From the NCBI GenBank assembly GCA_002099365.1, contig MSED01000003.1, positions 2,604,001-2,668,000 of the forward strand: 64,000 nt of DNA. Direction: 5' to 3'. This document shows positions 54,157 through 64,000 of this stretch, piece by piece. Source of the stretch: Phialophora verrucosa (Eukaryota; Ascomycota; Eurotiomycetes; Chaetothyriales; Herpotrichiellaceae). A program made the translations under genes and the position numbers. Positions within the stretch are counted from its first letter, which is position 1. Every line of letters starts with the position of its first letter. Under the pieces are notes generated by a model, which did not search any database, had not been told where the DNA came from, and saw nothing but the letters and a program-made list of their open reading frames with translations.

Positions 54157-55849
54157 TCTTTCTACATGGAATGATGCTGATGATCTATTCCTTTTCTACG
54201 CAGTAATGATGTTGATGTTGCTGAATGTATCGCCAATGTGGTCTACGAAATACGAATGAATCGCATTCTGCCGCTTTTCTAAGAGCACTTATGACAAATG
54301 GACTTGCCTGATATCCGGTTCTGGGCCTTCATCGATGCGATTCGCGAATCTTTTTGAGTTCTGTGTACACAAGTATGTTCTTGGGCTGCTCTGCGGGCAC
54401 AGTGGGCAAGGTTAACACGCTGGATTTTACTTTCAATAGTCGTTCACACAAAGGCTTGGTGTTGTTCTAGGCGTGTACCTAGCAACCATTATTGACGAGG
54501 AGGCACAAAACAATTTTTCCAAAAATTTCGATCCCAACACACTAGATTCTGTTTGCAGGGTGGCCGCCGCACATCGGGTCCGTGCCCCATGCAGAGCCGG
54601 ACGCTCTTCCCATCGTGGCATGCACAACACACTCACGCTGTTCCTGTTCCTGTTTGGGTGACTCGAAACGCTAGGCGCTGCGTCAGAGCCGTTTCGAGCT
54701 GAAGAGGCCAAGACGAGGTAAATGGTGATTATCTGCTGGGGCTTACTGTCACCGATGATCGTGGACGCCTTTGACATGCTGTATGTGTCTTTATAATGTT
54801 GTTATGTGTCTGGAGTCGGTGATGGCAGTAATGGGGGACAAGAGGTCCCAGTACTGGCAAGCGCCACGCGCCAAAGACCAGTTGGCCCTTGTGGACAGGA
54901 AAGCCATCGACTGAAGATCTGCTCGTTAGGCGTTGCTTTCCGCTGGACTGCGAGGGGGAAATCGGTGACGAGCGCTGATCTTTCTAAGGAGCTGACACCT
55001 GACTGGTCGACCATCACTCGAATAGTTTACAGGAGCGCAAATATAAGATTGCGTGGGGCTAAACGTACCGTAGGGACAAGCACAGAGCAGTTGCATTTGT
55101 GGCTACGCGTGCCGAGATACTTCGTGCTGCGTGGCCATTTCTACCCACCTGAAAGATACTATATCCGAGTAGTAGTTGGGCAATTACCTTCTGATACATC
55201 GTGACTCGACGCATGATGTGACCAGGTGAATGCGAGGTCAAGACTCCAAGGCCTAGAGGCCCCGAACCCTTCCTCTGGCTCAGGGACTATTGGCACGTAG
55301 CTCTCGGCCCAGGCGGCACCCAAGAGAGTTTGGTGGCTGTTGCGTGGCGTTAGGTGGGCGTGGACTTTGCGCTTTTGGGCCGTTGGCTCCTTGGGCTCTC
55401 GAGCAGAGGGAGAGGAGAGACTCCTCCCAGCGGTACTTTCCTTCCTGCACCATGGACGACAGGACTTCAGCTTCGATTTCCTTCTTGTACAGGGTATCTG
55501 CGATTATTTGTACAGTCCATTCTTTGTTGTTGTTCAAACGCCAAATCAGATCTCAACCCGAGCTAGATCCAACAAATCACCTGCCTCCTTGCTGAGTGCC
55601 GTCTGCCAGCTCCTCCTGGTCCTTGCACACAGTTTGAAAGCCACCCCTCGCCTCGCCTCGCCGTCGTGCTGTTGCACCCCTTGTTTCCTTCTCGACACAG
55701 ACCCTGACGCGAGCGCGCCACAGCTCCGGAGGTCCGAACATACCCTCCCTTGCCGGGCTCATTCTTCTGTCTCGACTCTGTTGGATATGGCCTTGTTGAA
55801 GGCGCAGGTGCTGTCCTGAACGCCATGATACCCGACCTTGTACACCAAC
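54157..55849. other. Intergenic and leader of the RasGEF gene
   Basis: About 1.7 kb. The last 500 bases form a CT-rich leader with at least two upstream ORFs, listed separately. No other gene is recognised. Confidence 0.4.
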
Positions 55850-55872
55850 ATGCGCGAACCCCAACCTTCTAG
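55787..55872 (+). promoter_or_regulatory. Two upstream ORFs before the RasGEF start
   Basis: The first (55787-55819) codes ten residues (MALLKAQVLS). The second (55825-55872) codes 15 residues and overlaps the RasGEF ATG at 55850 in another frame. Both lie close to the main start, so they are likely to be in the mRNA and to reduce translation. Reading frames are seen; regulatory effect is inferred. Confidence 0.5.
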
Positions 55873-58800
55873 CATATTCGTTGCGCCTCTTAGAATTCGC
55901 AAGGACAATGACGACGACAACCATGTCGCGATGGAGGAGTCGGCGTTGGCAGCGGCCAGCCTCAGCCCGAGATCAATAGAATCCCTGGACGACATGAACT
56001 CCTCTCCTGCACGCTTTCACAACTACCTTCGAGCTCTGTATCCTTTCCAGCCGTCATCTCCACATTCGTCCACCACGGTCACCCTCCCACTCAGCGCAGG
56101 AGATATCATTTTGGTACATTCTGTCCATGTCAACGGCTGGGCTGATGGCACGCTATTGGAGACAGGTGCTCGTGGCTGGCTACCGACCAATTACTGTGAG
56201 GGATACGACTATGCTGCCATGCGACCTCTTTTGAAGGCATTGACCGAGTTCTGGGATCTGGTGCGCTGTGCAAGCGAGACGAATCTGAGCCTCTTTCGCA
56301 ACCAGGACTATATGAGAGGCCTGGTCGCCGGGGTGCGCGCTTTGCTAGAGCGGTCCAACTGTCTCACTCGAGATTGTTCCTTGGTAAAAGAGCAGGATGC
56401 GATACGCAGAACCCGGAAGAGTCTGCTATCTGATCTTGCGCTCCTTGTCCGAGCGGCAAAAGAGCTACAGCAAGTCGTCGGCGTCGGTCACGCCACTGAC
56501 AAGGAGATGCTCGACATCAGGCTCGATGATATGCTTCTGAAAGCCTTTAGGATTGTTACCCGCGCCGTCTTGTTCTACGATGTCTGGACCGAGCAGGCGG
56601 ATGCATCGCCTGGTGCTGCGACAAGGTCAGCCGAGTCATCTTCTGAGTCTATTGCCGTCGTAGCGTCCCAACAGTCAAGCAGATCGCAATCGACCATTCG
56701 CCGTCACGTATCGACGTCTGTCAAAGCCAAAGCTCCGAATGCAGCTGCCATGTCGAAGCGTAGCAGTAACAGTTCCACTGCCAATCCAACACACGTACGA
56801 CGGCACTCATCCATCACACATCGCATGTCGTACACTCGCGCACCGACACAGAAGAACTCCAACCTCATCTCTGAGTTTCTCCACCGCTCTTACGACGAAT
56901 TCCTCACGGTGCTAGCCTCCTTTCTCGGCTCGCACATGCAATCCCGGTCGTCGTCCGAACTTCTGCTCACTACGCAAAACGCCGTGCGGGCCTGTCGTCA
57001 GCTCTTTGCCGTTGTGGAGACGGTCATTGATCGAGATTATAGCACCTCCAGGCCGTTGGTCCAGGCGAAGGATTCGATGTACGACGCCATCACGGAACTC
57101 GTTCACGCCGCTCGCGAGGTGTTCAAACCCATCCGCTCCATGGATGATGATTTGATCTATTCGCCGGATGAGGCTCACAATCTTGTACAGGCCGCTACAG
57201 CTTGTGTCAGTGCTGCGGGCCGTTGTGTCACCAGAACGAAGGCAACATTGGAAGAGATTGGGGACTTCGAGATCGAAAATCTCAGCTACCTTCTGGGACG
57301 CAGCTCTGGTGCTTCGAGCACACCGGAGCCGACAAGCCGCAACATCTCCCCTGATTTTCCACCTTCCTCGGCCTTGACCCCCGCCGCCACGGGAAGCCAC
57401 GACAAATCGCACGAGCGACCCCGGGTTGCCACCAACCAGGCCCTGCAGACTCCTCCTCTTTCTTTCAACACGTCAGAATCCCCGTCCACGGGTACTGGTA
57501 GTATTCCTCCGACCCCGAAGGACGAGGCCATCGCGGGCATTACTCGCTCGTCCCCCATTGAGAACCCGTCTCTGCTTCACCAGAAGGCGGTTCTGACACC
57601 GGCAGCATCGAAACCGCCCACGGACGTCAAGCACCACAGGACAAGCGGCCACGTCGTGGGAGGAAGTACGAGCAGTGACAGCAGCTTCGAACGAAGCGAT
57701 CGACGATCGAATCCCAGCAACGTTTCTTCGGCGTCCACACGGGTCACTTCATTTCACGAGGATCTTGGCAACGCATTGAAGCCATCCACCTCCAGGCGCT
57801 CGCACGATGCTCGCAGCGACTCAATTGATGTGGCAGACGCCGAAGCTGAAATTCTGGTACATTCATTTGCCCAAGAGCTCGTCTTTAACCGAGAGGGTAT
57901 GGTCGTTGGGGGCACGCTCAACGCCTTGGTGGAACGCTTGACAACACCCGAATCAGCACCTGATATATTTTTCGTCACGACCATCTATCTTACTTTCCGC
58001 CTCTTCGCAACCCCGGTGGACTTTGCACAGGCGCTGCGCTTTCGATTTGAGTACGTCGGCGAAAATTTAGACATCGCAGGCCCTGTCCGACTTCGCGTCT
58101 ACAACGTGCTTAAGGGCTGGATGGAATCTCACTGGCGCCATGATTGTGACGACACAGCACTCCCAGCGATCGTCGGCTTTGCCAGGGAGTCTCTCGCTAG
58201 TTCTCTTCCCATGGCGGGCAAGAGAATTCTCGAGTTGGCCGAGAAAGTTGCGATGACCCATGCGCCCATTGTCCCAAGGGTCGTGTCAGCCATCGGGAAG
58301 ACAAGCACGTCAACTGCGACTTATATTGATCCGAACACTCCGCTGCCCAATCCCATCATTTCCAAGAGTCAACTTACCGCCCTCCGAGCCTGGAAAATGA
58401 GCGGAGGTTCGGTCACGATCCTCGACTTTGACCCACAGGAAATTGCTCGTCAAATCACGTTGAAGGCCTCGGGGATCTTCTGCTCCATCCTTCCGGAGGA
58501 GCTCTTGGGCACGGAATGGACGAAGCGAAATAGCTCGCTTGCTGTCAATGTTCGGGCTATGTCGACGCTTTCCACCGATATCTCCAACCTGGTTTCGGAT
58601 TCTGTTCTTCAGCTTGAAGAGCCCAAAAAACGAGCTGTCATCATCAAGCAATGGGTCAAGATCGCAAATAAATGCTTGGAGATGCACAACTACGATACCG
58701 TCATGGCAATCGTCTGCTCACTGGATTCGACAAACCTGAAACGGATGAAGAGAACCTGGGAATATGTGCCCCAAAAGACGAAGACGATACTTGATGACAT

Positions 58801-59278
58801 GTGCAAGATTATCGATGTTTCGCGAAATTATACGGTCCTCCGTCAACGCATTCAGTCCCAGATCCCGCCTTGCCTCCCCTTCATTGGTGTCTACTTGACT
58901 GACCTTACCATGGTGGATTCCGCCAACCCTTCCACGAGGCCATTGTCGATTGACGGCGGGGAGACTTCGGTAATCAACTTGGACAAGCACATGAAAACGG
59001 CCAAGATTATCTCGGACCTGCAAAGGTTTCAGGTTCCCTACCGTTTCGCCGAGGTCTCTGAGCTTCAGACGTGGATGCAGGATCAACTTATCAGGGTCCG
59101 ATCTGCCGGAGACAAGAGTTTTCAACTCCACTATCGACGATCGCTGATTCTAGAACCCAAGGAACCGAACCGAAGCCCGAACCCTGAAGCAGGATCCGGA
59201 AAGGACAAAGACAGGTTCGACTTCTTTACATGGGCGCACTTGGGCTCCAAGGAGAAGACGCTTTCCGTCTCTGGCTGA
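55850..59278 (+). CDS. Ras guanine-nucleotide exchange factor (CDC25 type, SH3-RasGEFN-RasGEF)
   Basis: This protein activates Ras by GDP release, upstream of adenylate cyclase or MAP kinase pathways. It is a single exon of 1142 residues, starting at ATG 55850 (MREPQPSS). An SH3 domain lies at about 58-116 (YLRALYPFQ, then GWLPTNY). A long helical and Ser/Thr-rich middle follows. The RasGEF N-domain is at about 663-780 (FAQELVFNREGMVVGGTLNALVERL). The catalytic domain is at about 859-1083, with WTKRNSSLAVNVRAMSTL, RNYTVLRQRI and PCLPFIGVYLTDLTMVDSANP, the conserved catalytic helix and pocket regions. It matches yeast Cdc25/Sdc25 in domain order and size. It is expected to act at the membrane, although no anchor is visible. 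Confidence 0.95.
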   Translation: MREPQPSSIFVAPLRIRKDNDDDNHVAMEESALAAASLSPRSIESLDDMNSSPARFHNYLRALYPFQPSSPHSSTTVTLPLSAGDIILVHSVHVNGWADGTLLETGARGWLPTNYCEGYDYAAMRPLLKALTEFWDLVRCASETNLSLFRNQDYMRGLVAGVRALLERSNCLTRDCSLVKEQDAIRRTRKSLLSDLALLVRAAKELQQVVGVGHATDKEMLDIRLDDMLLKAFRIVTRAVLFYDVWTEQADASPGAATRSAESSSESIAVVASQQSSRSQSTIRRHVSTSVKAKAPNAAAMSKRSSNSSTANPTHVRRHSSITHRMSYTRAPTQKNSNLISEFLHRSYDEFLTVLASFLGSHMQSRSSSELLLTTQNAVRACRQLFAVVETVIDRDYSTSRPLVQAKDSMYDAITELVHAAREVFKPIRSMDDDLIYSPDEAHNLVQAATACVSAAGRCVTRTKATLEEIGDFEIENLSYLLGRSSGASSTPEPTSRNISPDFPPSSALTPAATGSHDKSHERPRVATNQALQTPPLSFNTSESPSTGTGSIPPTPKDEAIAGITRSSPIENPSLLHQKAVLTPAASKPPTDVKHHRTSGHVVGGSTSSDSSFERSDRRSNPSNVSSASTRVTSFHEDLGNALKPSTSRRSHDARSDSIDVADAEAEILVHSFAQELVFNREGMVVGGTLNALVERLTTPESAPDIFFVTTIYLTFRLFATPVDFAQALRFRFEYVGENLDIAGPVRLRVYNVLKGWMESHWRHDCDDTALPAIVGFARESLASSLPMAGKRILELAEKVAMTHAPIVPRVVSAIGKTSTSTATYIDPNTPLPNPIISKSQLTALRAWKMSGGSVTILDFDPQEIARQITLKASGIFCSILPEELLGTEWTKRNSSLAVNVRAMSTLSTDISNLVSDSVLQLEEPKKRAVIIKQWVKIANKCLEMHNYDTVMAIVCSLDSTNLKRMKRTWEYVPQKTKTILDDMCKIIDVSRNYTVLRQRIQSQIPPCLPFIGVYLTDLTMVDSANPSTRPLSIDGGETSVINLDKHMKTAKIISDLQRFQVPYRFAEVSELQTWMQDQLIRVRSAGDKSFQLHYRRSLILEPKEPNRSPNPEAGSGKDKDRFDFFTWAHLGSKEKTLSVSG

Positions 59279-60279
59279 TCCGAGAAGCCGAGTCGGAGCT
59301 GACGGCAGCGAGGGCCAACCGCTGCCCATTCTTATGATTTGACGTCTTGAATTTGCGCGCATCAGTATGAGTTTATGATACCCCCACGAATCCTCTTATT
59401 GTTGATGTACTTGCAACTTGCTTTCTAGCGCGTGGCGTCGGTCTGCGGTGATTGTATCCTTTGTGTTTTTGGGTGGCAAGACTCGTTATTTACGCCTTTA
59501 GCGGACGCATTGTATCTGACGTGCATGGCCAGCCATACTAGGGGTGAGGTGCAACTCGACATTCGCTTGTTTTTTTGGCTGATATCCATCACGGACCATG
59601 CGTGGGGCAGAAGATACGCGGCCTTCACGGCCATGTCGGGCGTCTAATGATGTGTTTTGTTCTCTGGTGGGGGTGTGGAAAAGCAATGGGTAGGAAACGG
59701 TCCTGAGATAACCAGTCAGCGAGCTACAAAATAGTTACAGTACTCGTCGTATTAGTAGTACTCTGTACGGTCTATGATCGGACGGGGCGACACTGGCGCG
59801 AAGACCGGAGAAGAAAAAGGAGTTTACTGATCTGATTTATTTGTCCATATTGTGTGGGCTAGAGTGCGTGCGTGCAGCTGACGGTTGAGAATGCTACATA
59901 TACATAGACTCTCTCTATCCTGCCATCCTGTCATCCTGCTCAATCGAAGCATTTCCGTTCGTTGTCTGATCGTGGAGCTGACCGCCTGACTCCGGGTGTC
60001 TTCGGATCAGGCGGCATTGAACCAAGTATTGGGATCTCTGAGATACATACTACTTGGTAGCTTAAGTGCAGTACTGTCTGTGGTGGCACGAGTGGGTAGG
60101 CAGCGACTGTATTCGTGGGAGAAAACGACAAGGGACAAGGACACCACATCGGCCTCGGCAGGCAGCGGCCGTCATACTGACTTGATCATACTGTATGGGT
60201 TGTATTTCAGGCTTTTAAAACCCCACTATGCATGATGAGCTATGGATGAATGAATGCAGTGTAAGTATATGCAGTACGC
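59279..60279. other. Intergenic between convergent genes
   Basis: 1.0 kb holding the 3' ends of the RasGEF (plus) and the cation transporter (minus). A short plus frame at 59432-59647 has no distinctive feature. No RNA gene is recognised. Confidence 0.4.
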
Positions 60280-61789
60280 CTATACCAGGTCTTGAGAATG
60301 CCCTCCAGGGTTTTGGACCGAGTCTGTGAGAGAGTTATTAGCCATCATCCTGAGTAGCACGCCTCCATGAAAGATCAAAAGGTACTGTAACTCACAATCG
60401 GTTGTGACAAAGGCCCTGTCGACCTCGTTGAGCGCCTCACAGCAATACTGCAACGTCTCGGCAATATCATGCGTGCGTCTCAAGGGGGTCTTTTCATCCA
60501 ACAAGATGTCGAATTCGGCCCAGACGCCGTCTCCAGCATGGTAGGCAGTGACGGACTTGAAGCCCGAGACGACGCTGCTGAAGCGGTAGGCGAGGTAGAT
60601 GAGTTTCTTCTGTAGACTGTCGTCCACGGCCAAGCCGCACAACCGCGTCACGTTCTCCAGGCAGGTGTCTGCCCAGTCGTAAATGATGTACAGCGACAGC
60701 AGCGCCGCACCCAAGGGATCCAACCACCATATACCGGCCTGTTTTCCAATGAGTGGGAAGAGTAAGCTGAGGGTGTTAAAATAGACGTCTGTTTTGCAGT
60801 CCTGCACCAGGGCTTGCACTTGGGTGGTTTTGATCCTCAGGCACCCCAAGCCGATCAAGCCTTTGACTCCCACCGTTCCGGCCATAGAAGCAATAGCCAG
60901 GGCCGGCAATGTGGCTATCGAGTGATCTCCACTCGGTAGCAGTTTCGAAACAGACTCTTGCAAGATCTGAAGGAACGAAATGACCATGATAATGGAGAAG
61001 ACCAGAATCCCGATCGGCTCCAGTCTCCGACGACCGACGGGGAATTTTCGTGTCAGGGATGATAGCCTCCATGACACTAGTCGAGTGGTCGTCCAGACAA
61101 TGACGGTGCAGAGGAGATCCAAGGCAGAATCAAGCAGCGAAGCGATCAGCGATAGCGATGACGACTTCAGCGCTGCTATCCCTTTGGCGACGAGCAGAAT
61201 GATATTGGCGATGACGTTGATGTTGACGGCCCACCGAGCATTCCGGTCGGCCTTTGCGCGCGCGCTCCGGACGTCTTCGGGCAACAGCGCGTCGATGTGC
61301 TCCTCTACATGCTGCAGTCTGCCCTCTCTCTCGCGGATCCCGTCGTGATCGGCGTCGGTGTTCATGCTCTCCAGAACCTCGTCGGCCATGGCCAGCACGA
61401 TGGTGTCGACTTCGGCCCAGTCGTTCAGCGCCGCGTTCTGCTGCTCATAGAATTTGCGGACTTTCTTGTCCTTGATCTTCTTGATCTATGTCATATGCCA
61501 ACACGTCAGTCAGCATGGCGTCTTCCTCGGGTGTGCAGCGGCGTTGAACGCTGAAGTTTGTCCAAGTATGTGTATGTACCTCTTCTTCGCTCTTTCTGTA
61601 CTTCTCAAACTCTCTTCGATCGACTCCAGTCTGCAGTTGTTCCTTCAACGCGGCGGTTGTTCGGCGATCCATGGCATATTCAACGGCATCTTTGAACCCG
61701 GCAAACCGTCTTTGGTGGAGGCCAGATTCCAGATCGGGATTCTGCCAGCGGTCATCCGCGCGGTTATGGAATGTTCGCTTCCCAACCAT
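60280..61789 (-). CDS. Cation diffusion facilitator, DxxxD (manganese-like) type
   Basis: A metal/proton antiporter that moves divalent metal from the cytosol into an organelle or out of the cell. There are three minus-strand exons: 61789-61580, 61485-60396 and 60323-60280, giving 447 residues. A charged cytosolic N-terminus of about 165 residues comes first, followed by six helices and a C-terminal domain. The second helix carries SLLDSALDLL: aspartates 189 and 193 in a DxxxD pattern, which is characteristic of manganese-type CDFs rather than the HxxxD of zinc types. WWLDPLGAALLSLYIIYDW lies in the fifth helix. The last intron (72 nt) is stop-free in frame; splicing it out restores the conserved end AFVTTDYSVQNPGGHS. 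Metal choice is inferred from the motif. Confidence 0.92.
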
Positions 61790-63429
61790 TGGGGCCGTGG
61801 CTGGAATAGAGGCTTACAGTACTTGATACCGCAGCGATGAGGAGTGGTGAGGGTGTCTGGGAGGGCGAAGTTGAGTACTTGGTACTCCGCAGAGAATGAT
61901 GAATGGAGAGATGGAGCAGTCTTTAATACGAGTATTCTTACAGGAAGCACGTGCGGCTTGGAGGATGGCACGTTAATGGTGATCTTGATGCTGCCGCAGA
62001 TCTCAGAGCATCCCTGTATCGATGACGGCATCGAGCCAACCATTTCCCTGTTTCGTGCCCGCGCTGCCGCTTCTGGAAGCTTGCTTTGGCAAGCGATTGC
62101 TTGACTGCAGCTTACCATATAAAGTAAGTAGGAAAAGATGCCTCGGCTTCCTCTGAAGGAACGCAATGGTAGAAGATGGTAAAATCCAGAATCGTATGAT
62201 AGATGCATCCTGTATCAGCTGAGTAAATACATGCATAACCAAGTTTGAGCTCTCGGCCACAGCCTACTCGATCACCACGCCGAATATGAGCACGCTGAAG
62301 GCAGTTAAAGGCATGGTTCGTCCAAACAAAACCCTTCGTACCGCACTGACTGAAGTTTCTGCATACTTAGTACCGTAATCATGTATGCTAGATATTAAAA
62401 GCCTTCTCACTCGGGTGTCCCTATAGCGTTCGCAACCCGTCCCCGTCTACAAAGTGCACATTACGGTACTACTGCACAGGCATGTTCACAGCTTCGGGTG
62501 TACATAGACATTGATTGAATCACAAAGAGAGTCGGAAATGAGGATCAGATGACGAGAACTTCAAGTCTCAGAGGCCTATTGACCTGACGCTGAGGGGTCG
62601 ACAGCAGGTTTTCCCCACCATTTCTTCTCACTGCTAAACGAACACCATGGCCGAAGTCAGAATTATGTACTCGTCCACCCAACCCGATTTTGGGTTTGCT
62701 TTGAGGTCTCTTTCTATGTATGTAGTTAGTACTCTGACAGGACAGAGCAGCGTGTCTTAGAACAGTTCCACTAAGCTGCGGCTGTAGAAGGCATGACTAA
62801 AGTATGTACATAGTACTTAGTGTACCGTCTTTACAGAAAGGACCTATCCGTTTCCGTAGAAAAGCTAGGCTATATGAGTTTGATTCTGGGCTTTGAATCT
62901 GAAGTACATTACTGTCCATCTGGCGCACTATTCGGACACTGTCTAAAATTAGTTCCATTCAGATAACTGCCTGAGTCCTCCATTCAGTGTAAATTGTCAG
63001 ATAAGTCTCTGACACTCTCGTTGGCAATATTAAGTATTGCTTAGCAAATTATTCAATCATGTTGTAGAACAGCCAGAACAGCTTAGGGCGAGCGCGAGCC
63101 AGTACCAGCAGTGGTACTCTAAACCGGGCTGGTAACGAACGAGCACGCCGAAGGGTGGCTACTTGGTAGTGCTGTGATGGTTCGTAGTAGGTATATAGTA
63201 TAATAGAATAAATTTAAAATGTACTTTGAAATAAAGCACGAATTTCGCTGTATTGGGTATAGCACGGTCTTGGCTATAGCCGCATTAGGAATGGCCTTCT
63301 TGGCGGACGTTTCTAACGGTACAATGGTAGGTTGAAACCGCGTTGTTGTGCCTCCGAGCACCAACAATATTGACTGGTGCACATAAAGGCCGCCTTCAGC
63401 TTCTGTCGTTCTTTGCTCCTCACAAGCTC
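61790..63429. other. Intergenic, 1.6 kb
   Basis: This holds the promoter of the cation transporter (minus) and of the Zn2Cys6 gene at 63430 (plus). Several gtac/tagta-rich, AT-leaning stretches occur around 62700-63220, but no gene, repeat array or transposon end is recognised. Confidence 0.4.
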
Positions 63430-64000
63430 ATGAATGAGAAGAAGACGCGACGGCGAACGGGGTGTTTGACTTGCCGTCGCCGGCGTGTGAAATGTAAGCC
63501 CTTCCTTTTTGATTACCTTGCGTAGGACGCTTTCGACGGGCACACCACATCGGATCTTCTACGACAATGCGCTCTCTCCACGGCTGCCTCTAAAACTCGG
63601 GCTGATGTGGCTTCCTCTACTCCGGGCTGAAGCGCGACACTTTCTGATACCAACATTTCCGCAGGTGATGAAAGAAAACCGACTTGTCGACGATGCGAGT
63701 CAGCCAATGTTGAATGCGCAGGATATGAGCAAAGGCGTCAGATCGACCCCCGACCGCCACGGGTTCAGGAAAATTCAACGGCGCCTGCCATCGCCTCACC
63801 AGCGTTTATCACCCGAGCAGCGGACTCCGTTTCGATCCAGCATCCCAAGTTTCGCACAGATGGCCTCCCGCTCATTGCTCTCCCAACGAATCCTCGCCCG
63901 GATCAGAGGCCGCATGCTCGAGCGCGTGACGTCCTATCTTACCATCAATTCCTGTTCAGAACGCTGCCACTGCTGTTCCCTGCCGAGCATTTGCCTTTTT
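63430..64000 (+). CDS. Zn2Cys6 transcription factor (N-terminal part, runs off the window)
   Basis: There are two exons, 63430-63493 and 63665 to the window end. The splice (donor gtaagc, acceptor tttccgcag) joins TGCLTCRRRRVK to CDERKPTCRRCESANVECAGY, giving a complete six-cysteine zinc cluster starting ten residues after the N-terminal Met. The frame stays open to position 64000, with a short linker followed by the start of a helical region (DVLSYHQFLFRTLPLLFP), as in the fungal-specific regulatory domain. The 171-nt intron is long for this window. The rest of the gene, and any target or neighbour, lie outside the window. Confidence 0.85.

Noticed and set aside
1244..60395. Genome-wide bias toward in-frame, stop-free introns
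   Set aside because: By my count 14 of 37 introns are multiples of three and half of these lack stops, close to chance for 50-70 nt introns.
1..64000. tRNA, rRNA, CRISPR, transposon or RIP-mutated repeat
   Set aside because: I looked for T-loop GTTCRA patterns with paired arms, long direct or inverted repeats and AT-rich mutated blocks and saw none that hold up by eye; a tRNAscan or repeat search would settle it.

Overview
The window is chromosomal DNA from a filamentous ascomycete (Pezizomycotina). The evidence is short introns (41 to about 220 nt) with GTNNGT-type donors and CTRAC-type branch sites, several Zn2Cys6 regulators, fungal Mediator subunit 5, a DHA1 drug transporter, a CTR copper transporter and an Ish1-like small protein. 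Eurotiomycetes or Dothideomycetes would fit, but I cannot settle the class from sequence alone. I see no rRNA, tRNA, transposon or CRISPR array. Coordinates of spliced genes are my own exon joins. Each join was checked for reading frame, splice-site agreement and continuity of the protein motif.

Layout. 1-8.1 kb: the end of a tail-anchored membrane protein, the DEAD-box helicase ded1, an aldo-keto reductase, and on the minus strand a small five-exon gene with a 13-nt exon. 8.5-15.1 kb: a ferric/cupric reductase and a CTR copper transporter fire away from each other from a shared 0.6 kb promoter, followed by a soluble hybrid histidine kinase. 17.7-25.4 kb: a peroxisomal (SKL-ended) acyl-CoA ligase, a secreted gamma-glutamyltransferase and a DHA1 efflux pump, all on the plus strand. 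26.2-35 kb: a 29-residue cysteine-rich microprotein and then housekeeping genes (acyl-protein thioesterase, exosome nuclease DIS3, tRNA m7G methyltransferase TRM8) and an amino acid/choline permease. 35.3-43.9 kb: a cysteine-cluster protein with poly-Thr/poly-Asn, a lone family-2 O-methyltransferase, a 4.2 kb stretch without recognisable genes, and a Zn2Cys6 factor. 44-50.2 kb: Mediator MED5 and mismatch-repair MLH3, head to head. 51.9-64 kb: a Zn2Cys6 factor fused to a hexapeptide acetyltransferase-like domain, an SH3-RasGEF of CDC25 type, a DxxxD-type cation diffusion facilitator, and the first two exons of another Zn2Cys6 factor running off the end.

Working together: the clearest functional module is the reductase/CTR pair, where surface reduction of Cu(II) supplies the Cu(I) that CTR imports. 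Signalling and regulation are well represented (histidine kinase, RasGEF, three zinc-cluster factors). The metabolic genes do not form a convincing secondary-metabolite cluster, since there is no backbone synthase. The points most worth a second look are the acetyltransferase-fused regulator whose catalytic histidine position is not histidine, the MLH3 whose ATPase catalytic glutamate is glycine, the 29-residue cysteine microprotein, and the 88-residue gene held together by a 13-nt exon.
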